Part shown: piece by piece, positions 37,947 through 46,576 of the stretch
How positions within the stretch are numbered: the stretch's first letter is position 1
Layout of the letters: each line of letters starts with the position of its first letter
Assembly: GCF_947495315.1 (NCBI RefSeq)
Contig: NZ_CANLYD010000005.1
Location: 1-64,000 of the forward strand
From: an uncultured Aquimarina sp.
GTDB taxonomy: Bacteria; Bacteroidota; Bacteroidia; Flavobacteriales; Flavobacteriaceae
DNA length: 64,000 nt
Reading direction: 5' to 3'
Position numbers and translations under genes: made by a program
Notes under the pieces: generated by a model
The model's database searches: none
What the model was told of the DNA's origin: nothing
What the model saw: only the letters and a program-made list of their open reading frames with translations

Positions 37947-38366
37947 ATGAGTACTAAAATAAACATCAAAAATTTACCGATTGGATATCAATCTGTAATA
38001 AGTAATGGAAAACACGCGATTATTGGAGATGAACCAATCCCGTCAAAGGGAACAGACTTGGGCTTCTCACCTGTAGAGCTGGTATTAGCTGGAATTGCAA
38101 TGTGTAAAGTAGCTACTATCCGTAATGCAGCCAGAAGAAAGAGTTGGGAGATTGGCGAAGTAAATGCAGCCCTATCTCAAGATGCTTTTAAGCAAGAGGA
38201 CAGAAGTTTTAAGACTACCGTTGATTCTCGAATTAACATTGAAGGAGACATTACAGAAGAGCAACGCGATTATCTTATCAAGGAAGCTGATAATTGCTAT
38301 GTAACCCGAATGATAAAAGGAGAATGGGAGTTTCAAGAATCCAATAAGTTACAATTAACCGCATAA
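37947..38366 (+). CDS. OsmC-family protein (second), both Cys present
   Basis: 139 residues. The expected redox pair is visible: Cys in LAGIAMCKVATIRNAA and Cys in KEADNCYVTRMIKG. SPVELVLAGIAMCK and the EGDITEEQRDYLI helix match OsmC/YhfA-type peroxidase-like proteins. It contrasts with the upstream OsmC protein, which lacks the second Cys. It is cytoplasmic and part of the AraC-linked gene set. Confidence 0.87.
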   Translation: MSTKINIKNLPIGYQSVISNGKHAIIGDEPIPSKGTDLGFSPVELVLAGIAMCKVATIRNAARRKSWEIGEVNAALSQDAFKQEDRSFKTTVDSRINIEGDITEEQRDYLIKEADNCYVTRMIKGEWEFQESNKLQLTA

Positions 38367-38377
38367 AAATTTATATC

Positions 38378-39337
38378 ATGAAAAATATACTATTTATTAT
38401 TGTTTTATTGGTGATTAGTTGTTCACCTAATACCAATAAAGAACAAAAAACAAATGATGACAGAAACATTGTGGAACAGAAAGTTACTACAACGTTTAAA
38501 AAGCAAAAAATTGATGGGATTAATATTTTTTATAGAGAAGCTGGCGATCCTAATAAAGAAACAATCGTTTTATTACATGGATTTCCAAGTTCATCACATC
38601 AATATCGCAAAGTACTCTCTGAACTTTCAGATGATTACCATTTAATTGCACCTGATTATCCCGGTTTTGGTGAAAGTGATTTTCCTGATGCTTCAGAATA
38701 CGAATATACTTTTGATAATATTGCAGAAACAATTGATGGATTGTTAGAAAAATTAAAATTAGATTCTTATGTGTTGATGATTCAAGATTATGGAGCCCCA
38801 ATTGGTTTAAGAATTGCTACTAAGCATCCCGAAAGAGTTCGTGGAATTATAAATCAAAATGGTAATGCTTACGAAAAGGGACTTGGTGAAGCTTGGGCTG
38901 GAGTAAAAAACCTTTGGGAGAATAGAAATTCAGAAACCGAAAACGCATTGCTAGGTGTATTTTCTTTAGAAGGCTTAAAATGGCAATACACACATGGTGT
39001 CAGAAATCCTGAAAATATAAATCCTGATACTTGGAATTTAGACTATGCACGTATGTCTAGACCTGGTGCTCATAAAGTAAATCTAGATTTATTCTACGAT
39101 TATCAGAATAACATCAAACTGTACCCTAAATGGCAGCAGTACCTGAGAGAGAATCAGCCTCCTATGCTTATTGTATGGGGTAAAAACGATGCTTTTTTTC
39201 CAGAATCCGGAGCCAATGCTTTCCAGCGTGATCTTAAGAATGTAGATATTAATATTCTGAATACTGGTCATTTTGCCCTTGAAGAAGATGCTAATATTAT
39301 AATTCCGAAAATGCGTTTGTTTATGAAAAAACTCTAA
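38378..39337 (+). CDS. Alpha/beta hydrolase lipoprotein (dehalogenase/epoxide-hydrolase type)
   Basis: 319 residues. The lipobox LLVISC (Cys15) predicts a membrane-anchored enzyme. The oxyanion HGFP motif is at 67-70. The nucleophile position has Asp137 in MIQDYGAP, so this is the Asp-nucleophile branch (haloalkane dehalogenase/epoxide hydrolase) rather than a Ser esterase. Asp in WGKNDAFFPE and His298 in NTGHFALEED complete the triad. It is the last gene of the AraC-linked set, with a strong terminator downstream. Confidence 0.87.
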   Translation: MKNILFIIVLLVISCSPNTNKEQKTNDDRNIVEQKVTTTFKKQKIDGINIFYREAGDPNKETIVLLHGFPSSSHQYRKVLSELSDDYHLIAPDYPGFGESDFPDASEYEYTFDNIAETIDGLLEKLKLDSYVLMIQDYGAPIGLRIATKHPERVRGIINQNGNAYEKGLGEAWAGVKNLWENRNSETENALLGVFSLEGLKWQYTHGVRNPENINPDTWNLDYARMSRPGAHKVNLDLFYDYQNNIKLYPKWQQYLRENQPPMLIVWGKNDAFFPESGANAFQRDLKNVDINILNTGHFALEEDANIIIPKMRLFMKKL

Positions 39338-39369
39338 TAAAACAAGTATGAGTTAAAAAAAAGCTTATT

Positions 39370-39400
39370 AAACGCAATTCACCTAGAATTGCGTTTTTTT
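39370..39400 (+). terminator. Terminator of the AraC-linked gene set
   Basis: Stem AAACGCAATTC / GAATTGCGTTT with a short loop and a seven-T run, about 30 bases after the alpha/beta hydrolase stop. Confidence 0.88.
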
Positions 39401-39473
39401 AATATATTTATATATCATAAAAAACGCATACGTTCAATGTATGAGTATATAAATTCATAAAATAAATTTACCT

Positions 39474-39830
39474 GTGAAAATAATCTACTGGACATCAACC
39501 GCTCTGGTTTCTTTAATGCTGTTATGGAGTTCCTATACTTACTTTTTTAATAAAGAAACTATAGAGGGAATCAAGTCATTAGGGTTTCCTAACTTTTTTA
39601 GGATTCAATTGGGAGTTCTGAAGATAATTGCCGTCTTTATTTTATTAATACCACAAATACCGGTTCAGGTAAAAGAGTGGGGATATGCGGGAGTTGGATT
39701 ATTTTTTGTAACTGCCATTGTAGCACACATTGCACATAAAGATTCAATTTTTATTTCTTTAATAAATGTGTTTTTTATAGGGCTACTTATCATTTCCAAT
39801 ATGTATATGTATAAGTTAAAAAGTGCATAA
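39474..39830 (+). CDS. DoxX-like small membrane protein
   Basis: 118 residues with four predicted membrane helices: ~5-22, 45-62, 68-88 and 93-112. IYWTSTALVSLMLLWSSYTYFF and FFRIQLGVLKIIAVFILLIPQ fit DoxX-like proteins, some of which are linked to thiol or redox stress. The start is GTG at 39474; no in-frame ATG precedes the first helix. It has no operon partner. Confidence 0.78.
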   Translation: MKIIYWTSTALVSLMLLWSSYTYFFNKETIEGIKSLGFPNFFRIQLGVLKIIAVFILLIPQIPVQVKEWGYAGVGLFFVTAIVAHIAHKDSIFISLINVFFIGLLIISNMYMYKLKSA

Positions 39831-39873
39831 ATATTGAAGTATTAAGAAATAAACGAATCATCACTTAAAAAGA

Positions 39874-39907
39874 AAACTGCTGATGCACTAAAGTAAATCA
39901 GCAGTTT
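39874..39907 (-). terminator. Terminator of the leader-peptide gene
   Basis: Stem AAACTGCTGAT / ATCAGCAGTTT; on the minus strand it follows the peptide gene by about 17 bases and runs into a T-rich tract. It could also serve the DoxX-like gene from the other side. Confidence 0.75.
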
Positions 39908-39923
39908 CGAATAAGTTTAAATA

Positions 39924-40121
39924 TTAAATGCAATAAGGAACCGGAAAAGAGTTTGGATTTCCTGGAACGAATTGACAATTAGAACCATTGTAATTTGGAT
40001 TAGGGACACAACAAGAAAGTGCTGGGTTGCAACATCTGGATGGACGTAATCCGCCTCCATTAATTTCCTTTTGCTGATCTTTACTTAGTTTAATTCCGAA
40101 TTTTGAAACATTTTTTAACAT
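39924..40121 (-). CDS. Double-glycine leader peptide with Cys-rich core
   Basis: 65 residues. The N-terminus MLKNVSKFGIKLSKDQQKEI followed by NGGG matches the GG-type leader of Bacteroidota bacteriocin/natural-product precursors. Cleavage after GG would release a ~40-residue core with six Cys (two CC pairs and two single Cys), many Pro and Asn, and a C-terminal CI. Six Cys allow three disulfides. No maturase or C39-peptidase transporter lies next to it; the nearest ABC genes are Mla-type. It has its own terminator, and a 200-base upstream region for a promoter. A secreted bacteriocin or signal peptide is likely but not shown. Confidence 0.75.
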   Translation of the reverse strand: MLKNVSKFGIKLSKDQQKEINGGGLRPSRCCNPALSCCVPNPNYNGSNCQFVPGNPNSFPVPYCI

Positions 40122-40338
40122 GTTGTAAGGTTTTAAGATTTATGAAGTTAAAGGTAAATAAACTCTGTAAAATCTATTTACGGCAATACCACATTTGGTG
40201 TTAAAGTTTTAATAATCAAAATCTTAACTAATTCTTAAAAATGTTTGATTAATTTTTCGAAAGTTAGTTAGTAATAAATTAGACGCTTCTACTAAAAATA
40301 AATTACTAAGGAATTAAGAGTTTTAAAATCAAGTTTTT

Positions 40339-41103
40339 CTAGAGTCCTTTTAACTGTGCATCTCTTACTTTCTTAAACAAGTTAGAAGAGTAAACGAATT
40401 CTGTTACAGCTTCGTTATCAGTTTTGAAAATTTGTGTTTTATCACCTTCCCATTCTAGATTACCATATTTTAGAAAAACAATCTTTTCTCCAATTTCCAT
40501 AACAGAATTCATATCATGGGTATTGATGACCGTAGTGATGTCGTATTCTTCTGTGATTTCTTTTATCAGATTGTCAATCACAATAGCTGTTCTGGGGTCT
40601 AATCCAGAGTTAGGTTCATCACAAAATAGATATTTGGGCCTAGTTACAATCGCCCTTGCAATAGCTACTCGTTTTTGCATACCTCCACTTATTTCTGATG
40701 GAAGCTTATTGTTTGCATTCTCTAGATTTACACGAGCTAATACTTCATTTACCCGTTCACGCATTTCTTCTCTTTTCTGTTTGGTAAACATCATCAGTGG
40801 AAACATTACATTTTCTTCTACTGTCATAGAATCAAATAATGCACTTCCCTGAAATACCATCCCCATTTGTTCTCTAAGATTTCTCTGTTCCTCTGTAGAA
40901 AGATCAGAATAGGTGGCTCCATCATAACAAATAGAACCCTTTTCTGGTGTAAACAACCCAAGCATGCACTTTAGAAAAACAGTTTTACCACTACCACTGG
41001 TTCCAATAATTAAATTAGTTTTACCCCGCTCGAAAGTTGTAGTGATTCCTTTAAGAATCTGTTCTCCATTAAAACTTTTATGAATATCCTTTACTTCTAT
41101 CAT
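40339..41103 (-). CDS. ABC transporter ATPase, MlaF-like
   Basis: A 254-residue ATPase of a phospholipid/Mce-type transporter maintaining outer-membrane asymmetry. Walker A GTSGSGKTVFL (~34-44), signature EISGGMQKRVAIARAI and Walker B YLFCDEPNSGLDPRT are intact. Its ATG shares one base with the stop of the MlaE-like permease (TAATG), so the two are coupled. The MlaD-type substrate-binding partner is not in this window. Confidence 0.92.
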   Translation of the reverse strand: MIEVKDIHKSFNGEQILKGITTTFERGKTNLIIGTSGSGKTVFLKCMLGLFTPEKGSICYDGATYSDLSTEEQRNLREQMGMVFQGSALFDSMTVEENVMFPLMMFTKQKREEMRERVNEVLARVNLENANNKLPSEISGGMQKRVAIARAIVTRPKYLFCDEPNSGLDPRTAIVIDNLIKEITEEYDITTVINTHDMNSVMEIGEKIVFLKYGNLEWEGDKTQIFKTDNEAVTEFVYSSNLFKKVRDAQLKGL

Positions 41104-41840
41104 TAGCTTAACAATAATTGAGTTAGTATATAATTAGAAGTTACGATAACCACTGTTGTCCAAACAAACGCAGAAGTACTCGCTTTACCAACACCTAGCG
41201 CTCCACCTGTCATATAATACCCGTGAAAAGACGGAATAGTTGCTAATAGAAAGGCAAAAATAAACGTCTTAATAAAAGCATAAACTAAGTGATATGGGAT
41301 AAACTCCTCGCGGAGCCCTGTTAAAAACTCAGAGCCCGAAACAAACCCTCCATAAACCCCAGCTATATATGCTCCAAATACACCAACAAACATTGCAATT
41401 GCTATAATAAAAGGATACATAAACATAGCAATGATTTTTGGAAATACTAAATAATTTAGAGAGTTAATTCCCATTACTTCTAATGCATCTATTTGCTCTG
41501 TAACTCTCATGGTTCCTATACTGGATGTGATAAAAGAGCCTACTTTACCAGCCATAATTACTGAAAGAAAGGTTGGGGCAAATTCTAAAATCATCGATTG
41601 TCTGGAAGCAAAACCAATTAATTGTTTTGGAATTAGCGGATTGGTAAGGTTTAAAGCAGTTTGTATAGCAATTACAGCACCAATAAAGAAAGCAAGAAAT
41701 ACAGTAATTCCTAATGAACCAATAATAAGGTCGTCTATTTCTTTGAAAATCAAGTTTCTAAGCACTGAACCTTTAGTCATGCGACTAAAAACTTTTTTTA
41801 ACATTAAAAAATAACGACCAATATCGTCCAGATAAAACAT
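41103..41840 (-). CDS. ABC transporter permease, MlaE-like
   Basis: A 245-residue inner-membrane permease with five to six helices. Family features are GSLGITVFLAFFIGAVIAIQ, FLSVIMAGKVGSFITSSIGTMRVTEQIDAL and TIPSFHGYYMTGGALGVGKA. It partners the downstream ATPase for lipid transport between membranes. The gene diverges from the phosphatase gene across about 115 bases. A missing MlaD here is not unusual, as it is often encoded elsewhere in this phylum. Confidence 0.92.
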   Translation of the reverse strand: MFYLDDIGRYFLMLKKVFSRMTKGSVLRNLIFKEIDDLIIGSLGITVFLAFFIGAVIAIQTALNLTNPLIPKQLIGFASRQSMILEFAPTFLSVIMAGKVGSFITSSIGTMRVTEQIDALEVMGINSLNYLVFPKIIAMFMYPFIIAIAMFVGVFGAYIAGVYGGFVSGSEFLTGLREEFIPYHLVYAFIKTFIFAFLLATIPSFHGYYMTGGALGVGKASTSAFVWTTVVIVTSNYILTQLLLS

Positions 41841-41955
41841 ATGCGCTACATTAGAAGGGCTAAAATAGAAAAAAAATTAGGTACAGCATGTAACCTTCCA
41901 TTAAAGTTTTACATTTGCATAAATGGTATTTTGGCCATCTAAATTTTGAAAAGTA

Positions 41956-43632
41956 ATGATAAAGAAAGTATTCTTAATTCTTGGAGCGGTTCTGTTTTCT
42001 ATACAATGTAAGTCACAGCAAGTACAACCAGATCCAGATTCTAATGAATTTTCTAAGGAAAAGACTATAAATGTTTCACCAAAACTAGTAGTTGGGATGG
42101 TGGTAGATCAAATGAGATATGATTATCTAACACGTTTTTATAATCGTTTTGGAGAAGGTGGTTTTAAGAGAATGATTAGAGAGGGATTTAATTGTAAAAA
42201 CAATCATTTTAACTATGTTCCTACCTATACTGGCCCAGGACATGCATCGGTATTTACAGGTACTACCCCTCAAAATCATGGGATTATCTCTAATTATTGG
42301 TACGATAAATTTAGTAAAAAAGGTGTGTATTGTGCTAGTGATCCATCCGTAAGAGCAGTTGGTTCAGATAGCGAGATGGAGAGAATGTCTCCGCATCGTA
42401 TGAAAACTACAACCGTTGCGGATCAGAATCGATTGCATACACAGTTAAAAGGGAAGTCTATCGGAATTGCAATAAAAGACAGAGGAGCAATTTTGCCTGC
42501 AGGACATTCGGCAAATGGTGCGTATTGGTTTAGAGGAAAAGATGAAGGAAAATGGATTACCAGTACGTATTATAGAAATGACTTACCAAATTGGGTACAA
42601 CAGTTTAATGACTCTGACAATGCAGAATCCTATCTAAAAGTATGGAATACTCTATATGATATCGATTCATATACTGAAAGTGGATCAGACCTAAATAATT
42701 TTGAGGCAGGGTTTAAAGGAAAAGAAACCGCCACATTTCCTTATGACTTAGCTGGTCTGAAGGATCAAAATGAAGGTTATGATATTATCAAGGGATCTGC
42801 ATACGGTAATAGCTTAACGGCAGATTTTGCCATTGCTGCTATAGATGGTGAGGCTTTGGGTAAAGATGAGATAACTGATTTTCTAACAGTGAGCTTTTCT
42901 AGTACGGATTATGTAGGACATAATTTTGGAGTAAATTCTAAAGAAATTGAAGATACGTATTTGAGATTAGATAAAGATTTGGAACGATTTTTTAATGCAT
43001 TAGATGCAAAGGTTGGAAAAGGAAATTATACGGTTTTTTTAACCGCGGATCACGGAGCTGTTCATGTACCATCGTATTTACAGACGCTAAAGATACCATC
43101 TGGTTATTTTAAAATGGATACTTTATCGACTAAGATTATGGCTTTTGTAAAAGAAAGATTTAAAGTGGACGGATTGATAGAGAAAATAGATAATGACCAA
43201 GTCTTTTTTGCATATGATGTTTTAAATAAAAATAATGTAAATGCTCAGGATTTACAGAAAGCTACTGCACATTACATCTTACAATATGATCAAATAGACA
43301 AGGTATTTACTAGAGAACAATTATTAACGGGAACATATACCGAAGGAATTGCTGCCTTAGTCCAAAAAGGATATAATCAGAAAAGAAGTGGAGACGTTGT
43401 TTTTGTATTAAACCCTGCGACTATTCTGTATTCTCGGACAGGATCCACACACGGAAGTGGATTGAATTACGATACGCATGCTCCTTTATTGTTTATGGGT
43501 AAAGGTATTAAACAAGGAAGCACTACAGAGAAAACAACCATTCCTGATATTGCCCCAACTATTTCTGCGTTATTAGGAATAACATTCCCTAATGGCGCTA
43601 CAGGTGATGTGTTGCCTTTCATATTAAAATAA
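41956..43632 (+). CDS. pafA: PafA-type alkaline phosphatase
   Basis: A 558-residue exported phosphate monoesterase of the alkaline phosphatase/NPP superfamily. The signal region FLILGAVLFSIQCKSQ may be a lipobox (Cys18). The nucleophile is Thr92 in PTYTGPGHASVF. The monoesterase-specific Lys174 and Arg176 in AIKDRGAIL keep the Lys-x-Arg spacing of PafA. Metal ligands are seen in VVDQMRYDY, FSSTDYVGHNFG and TADHGAVHVP, with STHGSGLNYDTHAPL near the C-terminus. It releases phosphate from organic phosphates in the periplasm. No Pho-box can be recognised. Confidence 0.92.
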   Translation: MIKKVFLILGAVLFSIQCKSQQVQPDPDSNEFSKEKTINVSPKLVVGMVVDQMRYDYLTRFYNRFGEGGFKRMIREGFNCKNNHFNYVPTYTGPGHASVFTGTTPQNHGIISNYWYDKFSKKGVYCASDPSVRAVGSDSEMERMSPHRMKTTTVADQNRLHTQLKGKSIGIAIKDRGAILPAGHSANGAYWFRGKDEGKWITSTYYRNDLPNWVQQFNDSDNAESYLKVWNTLYDIDSYTESGSDLNNFEAGFKGKETATFPYDLAGLKDQNEGYDIIKGSAYGNSLTADFAIAAIDGEALGKDEITDFLTVSFSSTDYVGHNFGVNSKEIEDTYLRLDKDLERFFNALDAKVGKGNYTVFLTADHGAVHVPSYLQTLKIPSGYFKMDTLSTKIMAFVKERFKVDGLIEKIDNDQVFFAYDVLNKNNVNAQDLQKATAHYILQYDQIDKVFTREQLLTGTYTEGIAALVQKGYNQKRSGDVVFVLNPATILYSRTGSTHGSGLNYDTHAPLLFMGKGIKQGSTTEKTTIPDIAPTISALLGITFPNGATGDVLPFILK

Positions 43633-43638
43633 GAGTAT

Positions 43639-44688
43639 TTAAATAAGTTTTTGATATATGGATTGAGCGCTGTGTATTGCGCCTTCCATATATCCCGCAT
43701 GTCTTGTAGCGGTTTCTGATCCAGCAATAAAGAAGTTGTTATCAAAAAAGCCATTTTGATAATAATTATGCCCATTATTCTGATGTGGAAATATAAATTT
43801 TTCTGAATGAATAGAAGTGTTTTGTTCTTGTTTCCAAACAGCTTCTTCGTATGCTAGATATTCCAAAGCTTTGTCTCCAAATAATTTCTGAAGTTGATTT
43901 AATACCTTAGACTTTCTTTGCTCTTTGGTGTAGGTGTTCAAACCACTTTGTAGAAAACCTTTTAGTGCAAAGCGAGTGTTTTCTGCATTAGAATGATCGT
44001 ATAATTCTGTGATAGGACCAACATTGCTAAAAACCGTTCCCGAATACTTATTTTCTTTCCAAAAAGGTTGCTTATACGAAATGCCAAATTTAATAGAGTC
44101 ACCCATCCAGGTATGAGTTTTGTTGGCAATATCAATTACATTTTCAGGTAGTAATGGATTGAATTGTATGGAATTCATAAGAAGCATAGGAGGGATGGTA
44201 GAAATTACTTTATTAACATAATGGGTTGCAGATTCTGAATCAATTTCGAAGTGATCCTTCAGATAGTTAATATGTGTTACTTTTTCGTTTAGGATTAATT
44301 CTTCATTAGTAAGAAATTCAGCAAGTCTATTGATAATCGAAATTGTTCCACCTTGTATTCTATAGCTAGGTTGTTGATTAGTTGGTAATTGTATTTGTTG
44401 TGGTGGAGCAGTGGATAATGGTTCAAAAAGTGTAATTCCTTCCATAAATTGTTCAAAAACTGGAAGCTCTAATTCTTCTAGCAACATAAGTAATTCATAA
44501 TGTTGAGTACTTAACCAAGTCGCTCCCATTTCGATTGGAGTTTCGTTTTTGGATTGTAGTGTGTGTATTCTTCCTCCGATTCTATTTCTAGCTTCAATAA
44601 CCTTTGCGGCTATTCCACTTTTTTTTAATCTGTAAGCTAGTAATAGGCCAGTTAATCCAGCTCCTATAATAAGTACTTTTGATTTCAT
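43639..44688 (-). CDS. FAD-dependent flavin monoamine oxidase-like protein
   Basis: 349 residues. The FAD dinucleotide motif VLIIGAGLTGLLLAYRL opens the protein, followed by ARNRIGGRIHTL and MGATWLS of the amine-oxidase family. FIAGSETATRHAGYMEGAI at the C-terminus contacts FAD. It is shorter than the usual ~450 residues, so the substrate domain is reduced. The amine substrate is unknown. It is convergent with pafA (six bases between stops) and lies after a terminator of the upstream minus-strand operon, so probably has its own promoter. Confidence 0.87.
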   Translation of the reverse strand: MKSKVLIIGAGLTGLLLAYRLKKSGIAAKVIEARNRIGGRIHTLQSKNETPIEMGATWLSTQHYELLMLLEELELPVFEQFMEGITLFEPLSTAPPQQIQLPTNQQPSYRIQGGTISIINRLAEFLTNEELILNEKVTHINYLKDHFEIDSESATHYVNKVISTIPPMLLMNSIQFNPLLPENVIDIANKTHTWMGDSIKFGISYKQPFWKENKYSGTVFSNVGPITELYDHSNAENTRFALKGFLQSGLNTYTKEQRKSKVLNQLQKLFGDKALEYLAYEEAVWKQEQNTSIHSEKFIFPHQNNGHNYYQNGFFDNNFFIAGSETATRHAGYMEGAIHSAQSIYQKLI

Positions 44689-44703
44689 ATTCGATATAAA
44701 TAT

Positions 44704-44742
44704 AAAGAGTAAAACACTCTCTTTTAAGCGTTTTACTCTTTA
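44704..44742 (-). terminator. Terminator of the SDR-AhpD-like operon
   Basis: Perfect 12-base stem AAAGAGTAAAAC / GTTTTACTCTTT with a 14-base loop, just downstream of the AhpD-like gene on the minus strand. Confidence 0.75.
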
Positions 44743-44752
44743 TAATATTAGT

Positions 44753-45058
44753 TTATTCATCCATAAGGTGTGTTCCGTGTACAACAGCCGCTCCAGCACG
44801 AAGTGCGGCAGAGACAAATGTGGCTTCTGCTAGTTCTTCTGTAGTAGCACCGGCTTTTATTGCATTTTTCTTGTGAATCTCTAAACAATATGGACATTGT
44901 GTAGTTAATGCAACGGCAACGGCCATTAGTTCTTTGTATTTTACGGGGATAACTCCTTCTTGTAATGCGATGTTATCAAAAGCCTGAAAAGCTTTCATAG
45001 CTTCTGATGCATTTTTACTAAGTGTACCTAATTTTTTTAGGTGATTCATATCATACAT
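44753..45058 (-). CDS. AhpD-like carboxymuconolactone decarboxylase-family protein
   Basis: 101 residues from ATG 45058; an earlier in-frame ATG at 45094 would overlap the SDR stop and adds residues outside the fold. The redox motif CPYCLEIH, with two Cys and the downstream His, defines the AhpD-like peroxidase branch, and LAEATFVSAALRAGAAVVHG completes the fold. It probably reduces peroxides or acts as a thiol-disulfide helper. It lies 19 bases downstream of the SDR gene, under the TetR regulator's presumed control. Confidence 0.88.
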   Translation of the reverse strand: MYDMNHLKKLGTLSKNASEAMKAFQAFDNIALQEGVIPVKYKELMAVAVALTTQCPYCLEIHKKNAIKAGATTEELAEATFVSAALRAGAAVVHGTHLMDE

Positions 45059-45077
45059 AATCAGATGTTTTTTTAAA

Positions 45078-45824
45078 TTAATTTCTTCCTGCAATTACAC
45101 CACCATCGGTATCCCAAATAGCTCCGGTTACCCATGAAGCTTGATCCGATAATAAGAACGTAATACTGTTAGCTACATCTTGTGCAGTTCCGTTTCTTCC
45201 GATTGGATGAAAATTATTAAAACCAACCAACGCTTTTTTAGCCTCATCAGCCCCTCCAAAAACGCTATCATAAACAGGAGTTTCTACCACAGCAGGAGAT
45301 ACTGCGTTTACTCGGATTCCGTGATCTGCTAATTCCATTGCTAAGTGTTGTGTTAGCGAGTGTAATCCTGCTTTCTGCATGGAATATGCAGAAGAAGGAG
45401 TTGCTTTCACAGCTTGTTTGGCCCACATAGAACCTACATTGACAATGGAGCCACTATTACTTTCTTTCATTTTCTTAGCGGCTGATTGCGTAATAAAAAA
45501 GAACCCTCTGTTTAGATCTTGATAAGAGTCATAATCTTCAACTGTGTGGTCTAAAAATGCTTTCGGACCAAAAATCCCAGATGCGTTTACCAGGTAATCT
45601 AGGCGATCTAGGTCCGCAATAGTTTTGTTAAGTCGATCAACGTTATCTTTGTTGGTAATGTCGACCTGATGTTTAATGATGTTATCTCCATCAGGAATTT
45701 TAGATGTATTTCTACCTACTACATGTACGATAGCTCCTCCTTCTATTAAGGAATCAACGGTAGCTTTACCGATTCCACTTGTTCCTCCAATTACTAGAGC
45801 TGTTTTGTTTTTGAATTGTGTCAT
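45078..45824 (-). CDS. SDR-family oxidoreductase, TetR-linked paralogue
   Basis: A 248-residue classical [18 protein letters not shown] for NAD(P), [10 protein letters not shown] and [11 protein letters not shown] for catalysis, [18 protein letters not shown] at the C-terminus. It is a paralogue of the SDR at 35.8 kb. It is followed by the AhpD-like gene and preceded by an operator-like palindrome that also stands before the tetR gene, so it is probably repressed by that TetR protein until an unknown electrophile or metabolite appears. Confidence 0.9.
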   Translation of the reverse strand: MTQFKNKTALVIGGTSGIGKATVDSLIEGGAIVHVVGRNTSKIPDGDNIIKHQVDITNKDNVDRLNKTIADLDRLDYLVNASGIFGPKAFLDHTVEDYDSYQDLNRGFFFITQSAAKKMKESNSGSIVNVGSMWAKQAVKATPSSAYSMQKAGLHSLTQHLAMELADHGIRVNAVSPAVVETPVYDSVFGGADEAKKALVGFNNFHPIGRNGTAQDVANSITFLLSDQASWVTGAIWDTDGGVIAGRN

Positions 45825-45855
45825 TATATATAATATATTTAAATAATTAAAATTG

Positions 45856-45877
45856 AACAGACAAGTCTGTCTCTGTT
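45856..45877. promoter_or_regulatory. Putative TetR operator upstream of the SDR gene
   Basis: AACAGA / TCTGTT arms enclose AGACAAGTCTGTCT (45859-45872). The same 14 bases occur at 46485-46498 before tetR. The position, 32 bases upstream of the SDR start, fits repression of the SDR-AhpD operon. Confidence 0.7.
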
Positions 45878-45890
45878 AATGTAAATTTTT

Positions 45891-46454
45891 TTATTCGATG
45901 ATTTTCTTACATAAAGATAAAGAGGCCTCTATTGGCCAAGTACTTTGATGTAATTTGCTTTCAGAAATCGCCCCTTCATATAATAAGTAAATCTTTTTAG
46001 CAAGCATTTCGTTAGCTTGATCAGAGTTTTGATTACAATTTCCGATAACAAGATCTTTGATGAAATGTATGAAATCATTCTTTTGCTGTTGAATTTCAAT
46101 GCGCACTGTTTCATTTTCTTTCGGCATTTCAGAGTACGTATTTAAACACCAACATCCATTAAAATCTTTTTGATCAAAAAACAACTTTAGAAAATCAAAT
46201 AACGCATATATTCTATCCTTTCCAGGCGAAGCTTTATATACAAAATCTCTTATGTCCTTAGTAAAAGTATCATTCTTAAATTGAAGATAGGCAATACAAA
46301 TATCTTCTTTAGATGGGAAATGATTGTACAAGGTAGCTTTGGCAATTCCCGCTTCTTTAATAATTTCATTAATTCCCGTCAGGTTGTAGCCTTTTTTGTA
46401 AAATAAAGTAGAAGCAGTTGCTACAATATGATCTCTCACTTTGGAATGTTTCAT
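45891..46454 (-). CDS. TetR/AcrR-family regulator
   Basis: 187 residues from ATG 46454 (MKHSKVRDHI); an in-frame start at 46490 would fall in the operator. The N-terminal helix-turn-helix is DHIVATASTLFYKKGYNLTG followed by IAKATLYNHFPSKEDICIAYL. The ligand domain contains GCWCLNTYSEMP (two Cys), reminiscent of redox- or electrophile-sensing TetR proteins such as NemR, though that is inference. The next gene downstream on the same strand is the SDR. Two copies of a shared palindrome suggest it controls itself and the SDR operon. Confidence 0.92.
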   Translation of the reverse strand: MKHSKVRDHIVATASTLFYKKGYNLTGINEIIKEAGIAKATLYNHFPSKEDICIAYLQFKNDTFTKDIRDFVYKASPGKDRIYALFDFLKLFFDQKDFNGCWCLNTYSEMPKENETVRIEIQQQKNDFIHFIKDLVIGNCNQNSDQANEMLAKKIYLLYEGAISESKLHQSTWPIEASLSLCKKIIE

Positions 46455-46478
46455 ACGGCAAATATATATAAAAAAAAC

Positions 46479-46504
46479 AAAACTAGACAAGTCTGTCTAG
46501 TTTT
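46479..46504. promoter_or_regulatory. Putative TetR operator upstream of tetR
   Basis: AAAACTAGACA / TGTCTAGTTTT, perfect 11-base arms with a four-base centre, sharing AGACAAGTCTGTCT with the site before the SDR gene. It lies about 25 bases before the tetR ATG, fitting autoregulation. Confidence 0.75.
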
Positions 46505-46576
46505 GAGAAATGTTTAACAGAAATAGCACCGTTATTTTGATACTAGGGTATCGCATTTAAACTTTTTTATTCATTT

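Noticed and set aside
40339..41840. ABC genes as the exporter of the Cys-rich peptide
   Set aside because: They are clear MlaF/MlaE lipid-transport types without a peptidase domain.
45061..45094. Longer N-terminus of the AhpD-like protein
   Set aside because: It would overlap the end of the SDR gene and is not part of the fold.
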